A stretch of DNA of 64,000 nucleotides from Symbiodinium kawagutii (GCA_009767595.1 VSDK01000531.1:35447-99446), one strand, 5' to 3'; positions 1-11,063 are shown, counted from the first letter of the stretch. Notes: generated from the letters alone by a model not told the origin. Numbers and translations are program-made.

Positions 1-99
1 GCGCAGACCCAAGGAGGTGTGCCAAGCATTTACAGCAGTACTGGAGGGCATCATATCCCCTGGTATGCACAAATGAGAAGTGTACCAAGTCACCAGTGA
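1..99 (+). CDS. Partial candidate coding exon at the window edge
   Basis: Frame 1 is open from the first base to a TGA at 97-99 and reads as a balanced, protein-like peptide containing GGVPSIYSSTGGHHIPWY. The real exon probably ends earlier at a splice donor (GT near 62). Its upstream part lies outside the window. Family not recognised; the call rests only on composition. Confidence 0.35.
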   Translation, partial: AQTQGGVPSIYSSTGGHHIPWYAQMRSVPSHQ

Positions 100-186
100 A
101 GTTGTCATGAAAAGCATGGCCACTGCGCAAGGATGACACCGCACAGGCCCTTCTTGGATCAAAACGACCGTTGAGCGTTTGCAAGA

Positions 187-237
187 ACAATGGTTAATGA
201 TAGGGGAACCAGGGGTACAGGGTTTTGACCCATAGCC
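187..237 (+). mobile_element. Family B element, 3' half only
   Basis: This stretch matches the right half of family B: a 'ggttaatgataggggaacc' segment followed by 'ttttgacccatagcc'. The left half (GTGGCGAGCTGGGTCAA) is absent. The terminal AG of the element is kept at 234-235. Confidence 0.6.
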
Positions 238-328
238 AGTTATAGCCATAGTTCAGCTGTGCTTTCACAAGACTTTGCACATGGCAACTTTGGCTATGGA
301 TTTGCAGTCAATGGTTGGTACCCTAAAG

Positions 329-452
329 ATCTATGGTTAGCAGAAATGGTGAGTTCGGCGTGCGGAACATCAGGAGGCACCCATGAAAATGACACTTCTC
401 TTCTCAATATCATGACCCACGGTCATCTGCTCTTTCGGGAGGCAAGGGGGCT
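329..452 (+). repeat. Interspersed repeat C, copy 1
   Basis: A ~120-bp stretch sharing 'catcaggaggcacccatgaaaa', the 'gacccacggtcatct' block and the 'tttcgggaggcaaggggg' end with a second copy at 3512-3645. Short open frames on both strands are products of the repeat, not genes. Confidence 0.6.
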
Positions 453-561
453 GTAGACCTTACTATGTCACAAAGCCATGATGGCATACAAGTAGTACCC
501 GGACGAGGCGAGGGCGGAAGTTTCCAAGCTTATAGAAGCCTATAAGAAGACATTTGGGCCC

Positions 562-1052
562 ATGCTACCACGCCTGTCACGCAAAGTCACGATCCAACAC
601 TTCTGCAACATCACCTGCCATTGCGGAAAGCGATCCCAGGGCAAGTCCAGATGCACCGAATGCTACGCCTGCCACACAGAATCAACAGACCAACTTCTGT
701 ATGTTCATTTTTTGGCAACAGGCCTACGAGACAAGCCAAACCAAATCCGAACTAAATCCGAACTAAATCCAGACTGTTTCGAACTCGTCCGATCCGCGAG
801 ACTACTTTCGCGATTAAGTCCAACTCGTTTGTCACGAAAAACATGATATGGTTTCGTGCCAAATCTAATGATCAAAAACGTATTTCCTGCGAGACTTCCT
901 CCATTTTTCAGACGTCAAACAGCATCAACATGCACAAAGTGCCACACCCGTCACACAAAGTCAAGATCCAACACTTCTCCAGCATCACCTGAAACAGCCC
1001 TGCCATTGCGGAAAGCGATCCCAGAGCAGCTCCAGATGCACCAAATGCCACA
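562..1052. repeat. Diverged direct duplication (about 120-bp unit, two copies)
   Basis: The segment at about 568-680 (cgcctgtcacgcaaagtcac through tccagatgcaccgaatgc) recurs at about 944-1050 with substitutions and a ~10-bp insertion. The reading frame is not kept between copies, so the overlapping 66-94-codon frames are not treated as genes. The spacer (about 700-930) holds a short repeated 'ccgaactaaat' motif. Confidence 0.6.
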
Positions 1053-2741
1053 GTGATGTAGTGGAGTGGTGATGTAGTGGAGTAGTGATGTAATGGAGTG
1101 GTGATGTAGTGGACTAGTGATGTGATGGAGTGGTGATGTAGTGGCTTAGTGATGTACTGGAGTGGTGATGTATTTATGGATTGGTGATGTAATGGATCGG
1201 TGATGCAATGGAGTGGTGATGCATATAATGGATTGGTGACATAATGGAGTGGTGATGTAGTGGAGTGGTGATGTAGTGGAGTAGTGACGTAGTGGAGTAG
1301 TGATGTAATGGAGTGGTGATGTGGTGGACTAGTGATGTGATGGAGTGGTGATGTAGTGGAGTGGTGATGTAATGGATTGGTGATGTAATGGATTGGTGAT
1401 GTAGTGGCTTAGTGATGTACTTATGGACTGGTGATGTAGTGGATCGGTGATGTAATGGAGTGGTGATGTATACAATGGATCGGTGACGCAATGGAGCGGT
1501 GATGTAGTGGAGTGGTGATGTAGTGGAGTAGTGATGTAATGGAGTGGTGATGTAGTGGACTAGTGATGTGATGGAGTGGTGATGTAGTGGCTTAGTGATG
1601 TACTGGAGTGGTGATGTAATGGATTGGTGATGTAGTGGCTTAGTGATGTACTTATGGACTGGTGATGTAATGGATCGGTGATGTAATGGAGTGGTGATGT
1701 ATACAATGGATCGGTGACGCAATGGAGCGGTGATGTAGTGGAGTGGTGATGTAGTGGAGTAGTGATGTAATGGAGTGGTGATGTGGTGGACTAGTGATGT
1801 GATGGAGTGGTGATGTAGTGGAGTGGTGATGTAATGGATTGGTGATGTAATGGATTGGTGATGTAGTGGCTTAGTGATGTACTTATGGACTGGTGAAGTA
1901 ATGGTTCGGTGATGTAATGGAGTGGTGATGTATACAATGGATCGGTGACGTAATGGAGCGGTGATGTAGTGGAGTGGTGATGTAGTGGAGTAGTGATGTA
2001 ATGGAGTGGTGATGTAGTGGACTAAGGATGTGATGGAGTGGTGATGTGGTGGATTGGTGATGTAATGGATTGGTGATGTAATGGATTGGTGATGTAGTGG
2101 CTTAGTGATGTAGTGGCTTAGTGATGTATTTATTGATTGGTGATGTAATGGATCGGTGATGTAATGGAGTGGTGATGTATACAATGGATCGGTGACGTAA
2201 TGGAGCGGTGATGTAGTGGAGTGGTGATGTAGTGGCTTAGTGATGTACTGGAGTGGTGATGTATTTATGGATTGGTGATGTAATGGATTGGTGATGTAAT
2301 GGATTGGTGATGTAGTGGCTTAGTGATGTAGTGGCTTAGTGATGTATTTATTGATTGGTGATGTAATGGATCGGTGATGTAATGGAGTGGTGATGTATAC
2401 AATGGATCGGTGACGTAATGGAGCGGTGATGTAGTGGAGTGGTGATGTAGTGGCTTAGTGATGTACTGGAGTGGTGATGTATTTATGGATTGGTGATGTA
2501 ATGGATTGGTGATGTAATGGATTGGTGATGTAGTGGCTTAGTGATGTAGTGGCTTAGTGATGTATTTATTGATTGGTGATGTAATGGATCGGTGATGTAA
2601 TGGAGTGGTGATGTATACAATGGATCGGTGACGTAATGGAGCGGTGATGTAGTGGAGTGGTGATGTAGTGGCTTAGTGATGTACTGGAGTGGTGATGTAT
2701 TTATGGATTGGTGATGTAATGGATTGGTGATGTAATGTATT
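1053..2741. repeat. 16-bp minisatellite with higher-order structure
   Basis: About 105 tandem copies of a 16-bp unit (gtgatgtagtggagtg and variants with ggatt, ggctt, ggatc or ggact). A longer pattern sits on top: the block with 'gtatacaatggatcggtgacg' recurs every 227-232 bp in the first half (markers near 1423, 1650 and 1882) and every 220 bp in the second half (2124, 2344, 2564). Because 3 x 16 bp is a whole number of codons and the unit lacks stops on the minus strand, long spurious minus-strand frames appear (period 16 residues). Confidence 0.95.
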
Positions 2742-3064
2742 GTTTGGGAGTTGATTTTAAATCTCCGTAGCACGGAAGTTCTGCATTTCGTACCTCGACT
2801 TCGTTTGATAACCCTTAATTTTCGAATCAATTCCCACCATGGATAAATAAGTCGTGATTCATAATGTTTTATGCTCGCGGTAAGTGTTATTATGAATCCA
2901 AGATATGTTCGGACCTATCGACCATCATTGTGATCACAACGGTTCAGTATGGTTCAAATCATCAAAGTAATTAGATCCTATATAGCTCCAATCATGGGCT
3001 AATAATCCCTAATTAAGCCAAATCAAACTATTCATAGTTTTTTTCTAATCATCAAGTCATCACT
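2742..3064. other. Non-repetitive AT-rich spacer
   Basis: No convincing exon, structured RNA or family A/B copy seen. It is sequence between the minisatellite and the next exon. Confidence 0.5.
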
Positions 3065-3068
3065 GCAG

Positions 3069-3193
3069 TCACCTTCATCAACCACATCCTCAAGCCACAA
3101 CTCTCTCAGCCCCTCGGCCCGTGGGCTCAGGCAGCCGAAAACCAGCCCGAGAACTCTGAGAATCCCGAGAATGCAGAGGAGGCAAAGCAGTGA
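3069..3193 (+). CDS. Candidate terminal exon, acidic Asn/Glu-rich C-terminus
   Basis: Downstream of a 'ctgcag' acceptor the frame reads VTFINHILKPQLSQPLGPW and ends AENQPENSENPENAEEAKQ before TGA at 3191-3193. The Pro, Gln and Glu rich tail and clean stop look like the C-terminus of a protein. The minus strand is also open here, but its peptide is Leu-rich and lower in complexity. Family not recognised. It probably belongs to a gene whose other exons lie upstream, possibly including the one at the window edge. Confidence 0.5.
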
Positions 3194-3328
3194 TGAAGCT
3201 GGCTGGTTGAGAGAGCGATTCGGACACCAGACGTGTATATGGTTTTTAAGCGGATTATGATGGTTGATTTTATAGGGATTGATAGTTGGGATAATCAACA
3301 GCAAGAATAGTTGTACAACTACTCTATG

Positions 3329-3431
3329 CGTGTTTCTCAAGCCATTAGGGTACGCAAAGTTGTGGTTGGCTTGATACTAAAAATGATCACTAATGGATGA
3401 TTTGGGGGATCTCCTATTTTGAGAAACACCC
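3329..3431 (-). mobile_element. Family A fold-back element (A1)
   Basis: Family A is a non-coding element of about 100 bp with imperfect inverted ends. The consensus left end is GGTGGTTTCTCAA followed by ATAGGGGTACCCCCA; the right end is its reverse complement, ending TTGAGAAACCACC. The asymmetric centre carries 'AATAAACCAACCAT', which defines the strand. Size, inverted ends and copy number fit a MITE. This copy runs from tgtttctcaagccattaggg to cctattttgagaaacaccc with the centre inverted. Confidence 0.8.
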
Positions 3432-3511
3432 TTATACCCTTCAAATGGGGGAGCGACACCAGGAGCTACCAGCAGTGTTGTAATCAAATGATAGAATGAT
3501 ACATGATTTAT

Positions 3512-3645
3512 GGTCCCAAGATCTATGGTGTCGAAATCAAAAATGACCAGTTCGGCATGCCGAACATCAGGAGGCACCCATGAAAACGACAATACTCACC
3601 ATTTTAACCCACAGTCATCTTCTTTTTCGGGGTGGCAAGGGGCAA
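3512..3645 (+). repeat. Interspersed repeat C, copy 2
   Basis: Second copy of the block at 329-452, sharing 'catcaggaggcacccatgaaaa' and a 'ttttcggggtggcaaggggc' end. About 80% alike by eye. Confidence 0.6.
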
Positions 3646-3730
3646 AGAAGAAAGTTCCCCATGCTTCAAAATTGATCCATTTTAGTAGGAAAACACTCCT
3701 GGGCCTGGGGCTTATGATTTCAAAGTACAG

Positions 3731-3829
3731 CAGCCCAAACCGAGCGTTTGCTCAGCAACCACTGACCCCAACCCTTCCAGTCGAGCAAGCTGCTTGTGGT
3801 TCCACGCATTCATGATTTTGCTAAAGTAA
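3731..3829 (+). CDS. Weak candidate exon
   Basis: After a 'gtacag' acceptor the frame reads QQPKPSVCSATTDPNPSSR and runs to TAA at 3827-3829. Composition is protein-like but short. Another frame is also open, so this is a low-confidence call. Confidence 0.28.
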   Translation, partial: QPKPSVCSATTDPNPSSRASCLWFHAFMILLK

Positions 3830-4009
3830 ATTGCCCAACTCAGCCGACCTTATTGTGAATTTCATAGCCATCATACAGCATCATTAACCATCATCTTTCA
3901 TCATCGGTAACGTTCCTTAACCATCATTCTCCATCTTCAACCATCCTTTAGCCATCCTTTTGCCATCAATTAGCCATTATCTAACCATCATTGACAATCA
4001 TTCACCGCC

Positions 4010-4077
4010 CTTGGAAGCCACCGTGGTTGCTCAACAGGGAGCGCTTACCTCTGAGGAAGAAGGTGGGCAATGGCTAA
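4010..4077 (+). CDS. Weak candidate exon
   Basis: A GC-richer island in low-complexity sequence encodes TVVAQQGALTSEEEGGQWLR in an open frame. The flanks are 'accatcattgacaatcattc' and 'gatggctctggtgg' type intronic sequence. No family recognised. Confidence 0.3.
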
Positions 4078-4920
4078 GAGGTGATGGCTCTGGTGGTTGC
4101 TTGTTATGATGTTGAAGTAGGTGGTTCAGAGGTGGTTAGTGCTGGTGGTTAGTGATGATGAGTACTGATGTTGGTCAATAGGGATGGTCAGTGATGGTCA
4201 GTGATGGTTAGTAGTGCTTTCTAGTGGATGATGCAGTTCCTTAATGTCAGTTTTTGGCTGGTTACGAATAGTTTGCCATCGAGGTTCTTTCACTAAAGCG
4301 AACAACGACCGAGAGACCGTTCATTGGGTGTGGAATTCCCGTAGAAAACCTATTCATTCGTGCTTCGATTAAAAAAAGCACGAAATTTTGAACCAGTTAT
4401 AATCTATACCACTGCATTAATGAAGATTAGTTTGTCAATGAGTTGTGCGCAGTATCGAATTTCAATACCCAGTGGATGATCCTCCCACTAGTGCTGGCAG
4501 TGTCTTCCATGAAACGAGCAGTTGTTGAACGTTGCCAGTTCGGTGCCGCGTGGTCGTCATTCTTCGCAGTGGTAGTCGGAGTACATCGAGTAGACCTGGC
4601 GGTTGTCAAATATTGGAGGCTTCTAGCCCTAAAAATATGGAGTAAATGGTAAAAATATGGAGTTTAATGCCTTCTGAAAATTAGGCCCTAAAAATGGATG
4701 GTAAAAACATGGTAAACATTGGTAATTTCGAGCAAATCGAAAGGACCAAACTCTTGGATGATACTGTTAAGCCAGGATTAATAAACCCTATTAGTCAACC
4801 ATATGAACTCAGGTTTATGATAGCCCAGATTAGTATTGGACCTATTTTGGGGAATACCCCCTATCAGATAACCCTATTACTCCTTAGTTTTTGTAAATCC
4901 TGGGTCAACATTACCTGGGA

Positions 4921-4999
4921 GCCCGGGATGACTTGAGGCCCACCACCGATGCGAGTTTCAAGCGGCTCGCCGCACCCCGGTGCCTGTGTCATCCCGAGC
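4921..4999. other. GC-rich island with inverted repeat
   Basis: gcccgggatgac (4921-4932) is mirrored by gtcatcccgagc (4988-4999) around a ~55-bp loop, one mismatch in 12. The island is far more GC-rich than its surroundings and is also open in one + frame (AHHRCEFQAARRTPVPVSSR), so it could be part of an exon instead of a structured element. Confidence 0.35.
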
Positions 5000-5383
5000 A
5001 ACCGGTGGTGCTTGGAATCGTGTGTCGCATCGAAGAGACACCGTATCCGTATCGACATACACATGCATCAAGGTGATGCATCTTCAAGATACAAAATGAA
5101 GATGTATCAACAATGAACTGCTCAAGTGGATAATCAAGCGCGATGAAGCATCATCAACGATTCTCGCCCCATCATCAAGCATGAACGATCATCAAGTATC
5201 AATCAATCATCTTAGATAATTGCCATAAGAAATTAATCCACTACCACTACCATGGTAGTAGATGGGCTTATGGCAATTATGGCTATCAATATCCAGGCGA
5301 TTAAGGCCATCTACCAGTGGTATCAATCATCATAACGAATCATAACCATAACTCAACCACTACCACTCTGAACTCCATCTATT

Positions 5384-5495
5384 CCAGGGCCTCCTCCACT
5401 TCCGGAAGACATGGGCTATCAGGCTGGCTTCAAGGCGGTAACCTGGCAGCACAACGTGGGAACATGGGCAGGGCAGGACAGCCAGGCCACGTGGT
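5384..5495 (+). CDS. Candidate exon, frame ambiguous
   Basis: A GC-rich island starts after a 'ttccag' acceptor. The frame reading PPPLPEDMGYQAGFKAVTWQ and then HNVGTWAGQDSQ looks the most protein-like; a second frame (Gly/Ser rich) is also open. The end contains 'cag|gccacg', a possible GC-type donor. Family not recognised. Confidence 0.35.
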
Positions 5496-5499
5496 GAAT

Positions 5500-5839
5500 T
5501 GTGGGTGGTGAGTGGTGAATGTCAAGGGTGAATCATGACTAGCAATGGTTGATGGTGGTGATTATTGAAGGTCAATGGTTAATGGTTGATCATTGATCAA
5601 TTAGAATCAGGTTAGTGGCTAATCTCAAGTAATTGTTGAGAGATCCAGCAGTTCAATGAACCCTCATATTTGATGGTAGATCACAAGCTATTTACTGTGA
5701 AATTGAGATGGTCTGTCAATATAGGTACACTCTCACTCGTTTTGCTTGCAATGTTTGTTGAACCAAAAATTCTACTTTGAACTCGCTTTCAATCGACCAT
5801 GATTTTTTTGATGAGACGATACCTGATTGAATGCGTAGA
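5500..5839. other. Low-complexity spacer upstream of the triplication
   Basis: 'gatggttaatggttgatc'-type sequence with no exon, element or RNA seen. Confidence 0.5.
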
Positions 5840-5997
5840 ACATTGGGCTCGGTTCTGTGTCACCTGACACTTGTTTCCTTTGCGTTGGTGCATGTTGGTG
5901 CTGGGGATGTCGGATGTTTGTTTGCGGGGTGCTTTGCATTCCGAGAAGTCTGATCCACTTGTCTGCTAGTTTGGGCTGGTTGTTTAGTGTGTAGTGC

Positions 5998-6020
5998 TTT
6001 GTCGGATCACTGAATCAGCC
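5998..6020 (+). promoter_or_regulatory. Possible trans-splice acceptor before the gene start, unit 1
   Basis: The sequence 'ggatcactgaatcagcc' ends directly at the ATG, placing an AG two bases upstream of the start codon. The same motif precedes all three gene copies (also 9169-9191 and 12300-12322). Dinoflagellate mRNAs receive a spliced leader at such an AG. The role is inferred. Confidence 0.4.
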
Positions 6021-7701
6021 ATGGCCAAAGCCCTTGGTATCCTTCTGCTGATGGGACCTGTGCTGGCAGAGGGTCAGGCTTGTCGTCAACAAGGCAGCTG
6101 CGATGATTCGGTTCTGATGCAGATGAACAAGAGCCCCTTGCAGATCAATTATGGATGGCATAGATAGCTGCATGTGTCATGAGTCACGGCCGTGTTTTTT
6201 CTCAAGGATTTCTTGCATGGCTTGTGTCCCATGTTTTGCCAAGGAAAGGAGAAGCTTGAGCAAGATGGGATTCCATGGTGGGTTTGGAAGAAGATCCTCG
6301 AGGATGAGGGCAATAAAAAGCCTTATCCGACTACCACGACCGAGGCACCCGCACCTGCGCGAGAGTTTCCTTGCGTTGATGCAGAACCACAAGCTCCACG
6401 CAATCTCACGGAGTCCTTCGAGGGAAAGGAGCCTCCGCGAGTGAAGCCTGTAGGTTCTTGGATGAAGAGTGGAGTCTTTTTTTGTGCTTTGATATGCTTT
6501 GATCAGATGATGGTGAAGACAAGCATCTCCTTGTAATGTGTAAAGGCCCATTGGGGGGCTCATCCCTATGAGCCTCTGGTAGTAGCTTGTGGGTGCAACA
6601 TGCGGGAAACGTGATACATTGTCTTGCAGTCGCCGTATCTAGCAAATTTGTTCGGGATTTGGTGTCAATCGTGCTCTGTGATTCTTCTCCACTTCTAGAA
6701 CACTCTATAATCAGTGTCGTGCTGCTACAAGAATGAGTAGAGCTTTTCCCACGGTGGGTCGGTCGACTCATCTTTCTCCAAATAGGTTGGGGGTGATTCT
6801 GTAGCAAAGTCAATGGATCCCGATTGCGGAGTCGTACGGCGTCTCACTGCGGAAGATAAATGAACAGAGCATCAGCAACAGTTCTTCCAGTCAGTATCCG
6901 AAAAGTTCACCACGTAGACACTCAGATGTAGTTGCAGGCCTTAGATGCACTCCACGAACAGCCAGACTTCATTTCTTGATGTTGCAACTTCCTGATCACT
7001 TCTGTACCCTCCCAGGTATTGAACATGAGTTTCCCAACCTGATCCACGTGAACACTCACTTTCACTTGGGTGCCGAGCATTGCAACTTCGATGATGCCGA
7101 GTATTCCCTCGATGTGGACCAGGCCTTTACCAATCCCGAGGAGATCATGCCAAACAACATCCGTCCCGGATTCTTTTGCGCCCCCGTGGAGGAGCCACCA
7201 TCTCGTGGCAATTTGGATCCTTATGAGTTCAAATGGTGCAAGAACGTCTCGGTGGGCTACACCTATGAGTTTCACTGGGTATACTCAAGTGCCGGAGCCA
7301 AAAATCGCATCTTGACCGGTGGCTTGGGTGGTGTCTTTGCCCGAGACTTGAATCCAGCGGTGTTGGTGCGTGGCCAAGTGGTTCGCATCGTCAATGATCC
7401 ACATGAAGAGTACATGCAGTACAACACGACTTGGAAACCTGTCAAAGACTACATGCTCTACGTCGGATCCACAACAAGTGATGCCTACAACAACGAAAAG
7501 TGTTCTCCGTTCGAAGTGACATGGTGGGTGGATCGCCAGTGCAAAGAACTGTCGGCACAGGTGCTGGACAGGACGTGCAAAGACCTGCTGGAGTTTGGTG
7601 AAGGCATGGAGAACGATGTGAAACCTGCATCGTCTCGTCAGATTGTGGCAGCCTTCATTTCCGACACCAATGCCACAATCACAAAACATTTTGTTGATTG
7701 A
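6021..7701 (+). CDS. Secreted delta-class carbonic anhydrase, copy 1 (three exons)
   Basis: Probable zinc enzyme interconverting CO2 and bicarbonate, likely outside the plasma membrane or in a secretory compartment. Exon 1 (ATG 6021, open to TAG at 6165-6167; exact donor unclear) encodes a signal peptide, MAKALGILLLMGPVLAEGQA, then a Cys-rich start. Exon 2 (about 6207-6471) carries HGLCPMFCQGKEKLEQDG, a TTTTEAPAP linker and ends at a likely GA donor. Exon 3 (7016-7701) follows 'ccctcccag' and holds the catalytic domain: HVNTHFHLGAEH is a candidate His-rich metal site, followed by KWCKNVSVGYTYEFHW, LYVGSTTSDAYNNEKCSPF and WWVDRQCKELSAQ; stop at 7699-7701. The exon 2/3 phases agree. These blocks match my memory of the delta-CA family known from diatoms and dinoflagellates; no search was run. 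This copy differs in exon 1 (NKSPLQINYGW). Confidence 0.75.
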
Positions 7702-7910
7702 AGCACTACAAGTGCCTCATGATGCTCATGAGGATCATGAGGGTTGACTTCAGAGAAATGACTTGGGCTGACAATAGTAGAATTGGAAGGACTTCCAATA
7801 TCTCCAACTGGCTGGTTGAAAGTTGAGCGGTTGACATTTGAAAATTTGCTGTCAGTCAACAACTTATATATTTGAACAACTATACATAATGTAGCAATAG
7901 CACATATATA
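7702..7910. other. 3' flank of gene copy 1
   Basis: Directly after the stop, 'gatgctcatgaggatcatgag' forms a short near-palindrome that is conserved in all three units (also about 10870 and 14073). A role in mRNA 3' processing is possible but unproved. Confidence 0.35.
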
Positions 7911-7914
7911 CAAC

Positions 7915-7945
<31 letters not shown>

Positions 7946-7997
7946 TTATAAATATACACACAACTATATATATATATATATATTTCTATATATGCAA
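7911..7997. repeat. TA microsatellite, unit 1
   Basis: (TA)n with 'atttatatttatatttata' interruptions. The same position in units 2 (11064-11130) and 3 (14262-14332) has arrays of different length and sequence, so it evolves faster than its flanks. Confidence 0.9.
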
Positions 7998-8520
7998 ATG
8001 TATTGATTTTGTTGCTTGGCTTGGTCGCCAGCCAGGGGGATAAGTCGCACAATTTGGGGGGCTTTTGAGAAGACCTGGGTATTTTGAAGTGGCATCTTGC
8101 AAGGGAAAAGCATGGAGATGAAACGTGGTCAAAGTATGTAGGGGTCCATCGGCCAGCAACTTGCAAAGTCTTTTTCATCAGGGGATTGCTTGCCCTTGCA
8201 GAGCTCTTGGCAACGCGATGCTTCCAAGCACCGCTATCAACATCTATGAGCCAGGTTGCCCATGTTGAGATTTCAGTTTTTAGTAGTCCATCAAGTCATT
8301 GAAGTCAATTGAATGGCTTCAGGCCCCTTGAAGTCTGCTGGAGCCATAGGACAAAGTTCCGCACTGTTCCTTGACAAAGTTGCGCACTGTTCATTGGATT
8401 CTCGATAATTAGACACCAAAGCAGCTTATGCCTCCCAAAACTGCATGGCCTCTCCCTCTCTCGTTTCAAAAGTTCAAGCAACAGGAAGATGACATCAAAC
8501 TCCTGCAATGCAAGAAGTAG

Positions 8521-8790
8521 GTGTCAAAGAGCAATGTTTTACTGCAGTTCCTTCATCACTCACTAGCAATTCAGCAGAAGTTTCTTTCAAAGTGGTGTAT
8601 TGTGGTATCTAGAGGAGATTGGTTGGTCGGCGGGCTGGCTGCAGAAATACGCGGAGTTGCTAGCATAAGCCTGAAGAGCAATGATAGCACATGGAGCGAA
8701 AAGAGTTTCAGCGGCCAGATCACCGATGCGTGCGCAGGGTTTTACCGTGGAGATGAGTCGCAATCCGGGATGTTCCAGACGAACAAATGA
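8521..8790 (+). CDS. Conserved open frame downstream of carbonic anhydrase, unit 1
   Basis: An 89-codon frame (contains LLQFLHHSLAIQQKFLSK and GLAAEIRGVASISLKSND) is kept open in all three units (also 11661-11936 and 14863-15132). It begins with GTG, not ATG, and no domain or signal peptide is recognised. Since the whole unit was duplicated recently, conservation alone does not prove coding. It might also be an exon of a nested transcript or plain 3' sequence. Confidence 0.25.
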   Translation: MSKSNVLLQFLHHSLAIQQKFLSKWCIVVSRGDWLVGGLAAEIRGVASISLKSNDSTWSEKSFSGQITDACAGFYRGDESQSGMFQTNK

Positions 8791-9191
8791 ACTTGAATCC
8801 GTTACTGAACATATCATGCAAGTCTTTGTTAGCCATATAACCATATAGCATTTTGCCCCTCAGAGAATCCAAAAAGATCAGCTGGGGGACTCAGCAAAGA
8901 TCACGGAAGGAACATAGTTGGGTGGGCTGACCCACCTATCAACCGACCAGTGGCTTGACTTGACAGCTTGAGTTGGAATGTATCTGATTAGATGAGTAGA
9001 ACATTGGGCTTGGTGTTGTGTCACGTGACGCTTGGTTCCTTTGCGCTCGGGTTGGTGCATCTTGGTGCTGGGAGATGTCGGATGTTTGTTTGCGGGGTGT
9101 TTCGCATCTCCAGAAGTCTGAGATCCACTTGTCTGCCAGTTTGGGCTGGTTGTTTAGTGGTGTAGTGCTTTGTCGGATCACTGAATCAGCC

Positions 9192-10852
9192 ATGGCTAAA
9201 GCCCTTGGTATCCTTCTGCTGATGGGACCGGTGCTGGCAGAGGGTCAGGCCTGTCGTCAACAGGGCAACTGCGATGATTCGGTTCTGATGCAGATGAACA
9301 AGAGACGCTTGCCGATCATGTATGGATGGCATAGATAGCTGCAGCTGTGTCATGACTCATAGCCGTGTGATTTTCTCAGAGATTCTTGCATGGCTTGTGT
9401 CCCATGTTTTGCCAAGGAAAGGAGAAGCTTGACCAAGATGGGATTCCATGGTGGGTTTGGAAGAAGATCATCGAGGATGACGACAAGGGAAAGCCTTATC
9501 CAACTACCACGACCGAGGCACCGGCACCAGCGCGAGAGTTTCCTTGCGTCGATGCAGAACCACAAGCTCCACGCAATCTCACGGAGTCCTTCGAGGGAAA
9601 GGAGCCTCCGCGAGTGAAGCCTGTAGGTTCTTGGATGAAGAGTGGAGTCTGTTTTTCGTGCTTTGATATGCTTTGATCAGATGATGGTGAAGACAAGCAT
9701 CTCCTTGTAATGTGTGGCATAGCTCCGTTGCTAAAAGGCTTTTGCAACTCTATAAAGGATTATAAAGGCCCGTTGGGGGGCTCATCCCTATGAGCCTCTG
9801 GTAGTAGCTTGTGGGTGCAACATGCGGGAAACATTGCAAGTTGTCTTGCGGTCGCCATATCTAGCGAATTTGTCGGGGATAGATTGTGGTAGAGCTTCTC
9901 CAACGGTGGGTGGGTCTGCTCATCTTTCTCCAAATAGGTTGGGGGTGATTCTGTAGCAAAGTCAATGGATCCTGACTGCGGAGTCGTACGGCGTCTCACT
10001 GCGGAAGATAAATGAACAGAGCATCAGAACAGTTCTTCCAGTCAGTATCCGAAAAGTGCACCACGTAGACACTCAGATGTAGTTGCAGGCCTTAGATGCA
10101 CTCCACGAACAGCCAGACTTCATTTCTTGATGTTGCAACTTCCTGATCACTTCTGTACCCTCCCAGGTATTCAACATGAGTTTCCCAACCTGATCCACGT
10201 GAACACTCACTTTCACTTGGGTGCCGAGCATTGCAACTTCGATGATGCCGAGTATTCCCTCGATGTGGACCAGGCCTTTACCAATCCCGAGGATATCATG
10301 CCAAACAACATCCGTCCCGGATTCTTTTGCGCCCCCGTGGAGGAGCCACCATCTCGTGGCAATTTGGATCCTTATGAGTTCAAATGGTGCAAGAACGTCT
10401 CGGTGGGCTACACCTATGAGTTTCACTGGGTATACTCAAGTGCCGGAGCCAAGAATCGCATCTTGACCGGTGGCTTGGGTGGTGTCTTTGCCCGAGACTT
10501 GAATCCAGCAGTGTTGGTGCGTGGCCAAGTGGTTCGCATCGTCAATGATCCACATGAAGAGTACATGCAGTACAACACGACTTGGAAACCTGTCAAAGAC
10601 TACATGCTCTACGTCGGATCCACAACAAGTGATGCCTACAACAACGAAAAGTGTTCTCCGTTCGAAGTGACATGGTGGGTGGATCGCCAGTGCAAAGAAC
10701 TGTCGGCACAGGTGCTGGACAGGACGTGCAAAGACCTGCTGGAGTTTGGTGAAGGCATGGAGAACGATGTGAAACCTGCATCGTCTCGTCAGATTGTGGC
10801 AGCCTTCATTTCCGACACCAATGCCACAATCACAAAACATTTTGTTGATTGA
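9192..10852 (+). CDS. Secreted delta-class carbonic anhydrase, copy 2 (three exons)
   Basis: Same organisation as copy 1: exon 1 from ATG 9192 (open to TAG 9336-9338), exon 2 about 9380-9644, exon 3 10167-10852. Exon 2 is the most diverged of the three: acceptor 'ttctcag|aga' rather than 'ctcaag|gat', and EKLDQDGIPWWVWKKIIEDD where the others have EKLEQDGIPWWVWKKILEDE. Exon 3 differs from copy 1 by I-E-H to I-Q-H near its start and E to D before IMPNNIRPG. The predicted precursor is about 360 residues, with a cleavable N-terminus, Thr/Pro linker and a C-terminal domain of about 229 residues. Confidence 0.75.
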
Positions 10853-11063
10853 AGCACTACAAGTGCCTCATGATGCTCATGAGGATCATGAGGGTTGACT
10901 TCAGAGAAATGACTTGGGCTGACAATAGTAGAATTGGAAGGACTTCCAATATCTCCAACTGGCTGGTTGAAAGTTGAGCGGTTGACATTTGAACATTTTT
11001 GCTGTCAGTCAACAACTTATATATTTGAACAACTATACATAATATAGCAATAGCACATATATA

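Noticed and set aside
562..1056. Cys-rich + frames of 66-94 codons
   Set aside because: They lie in a diverged duplication whose copies do not preserve the frame.
1174..2184. 336-codon minus-strand open frame
   Set aside because: Encoded entirely by the 16-bp minisatellite; the peptide repeats every 16 residues and all three minus-strand phases are open.
1053..2741. CRISPR array
   Set aside because: The repeats are contiguous with no unique spacers.
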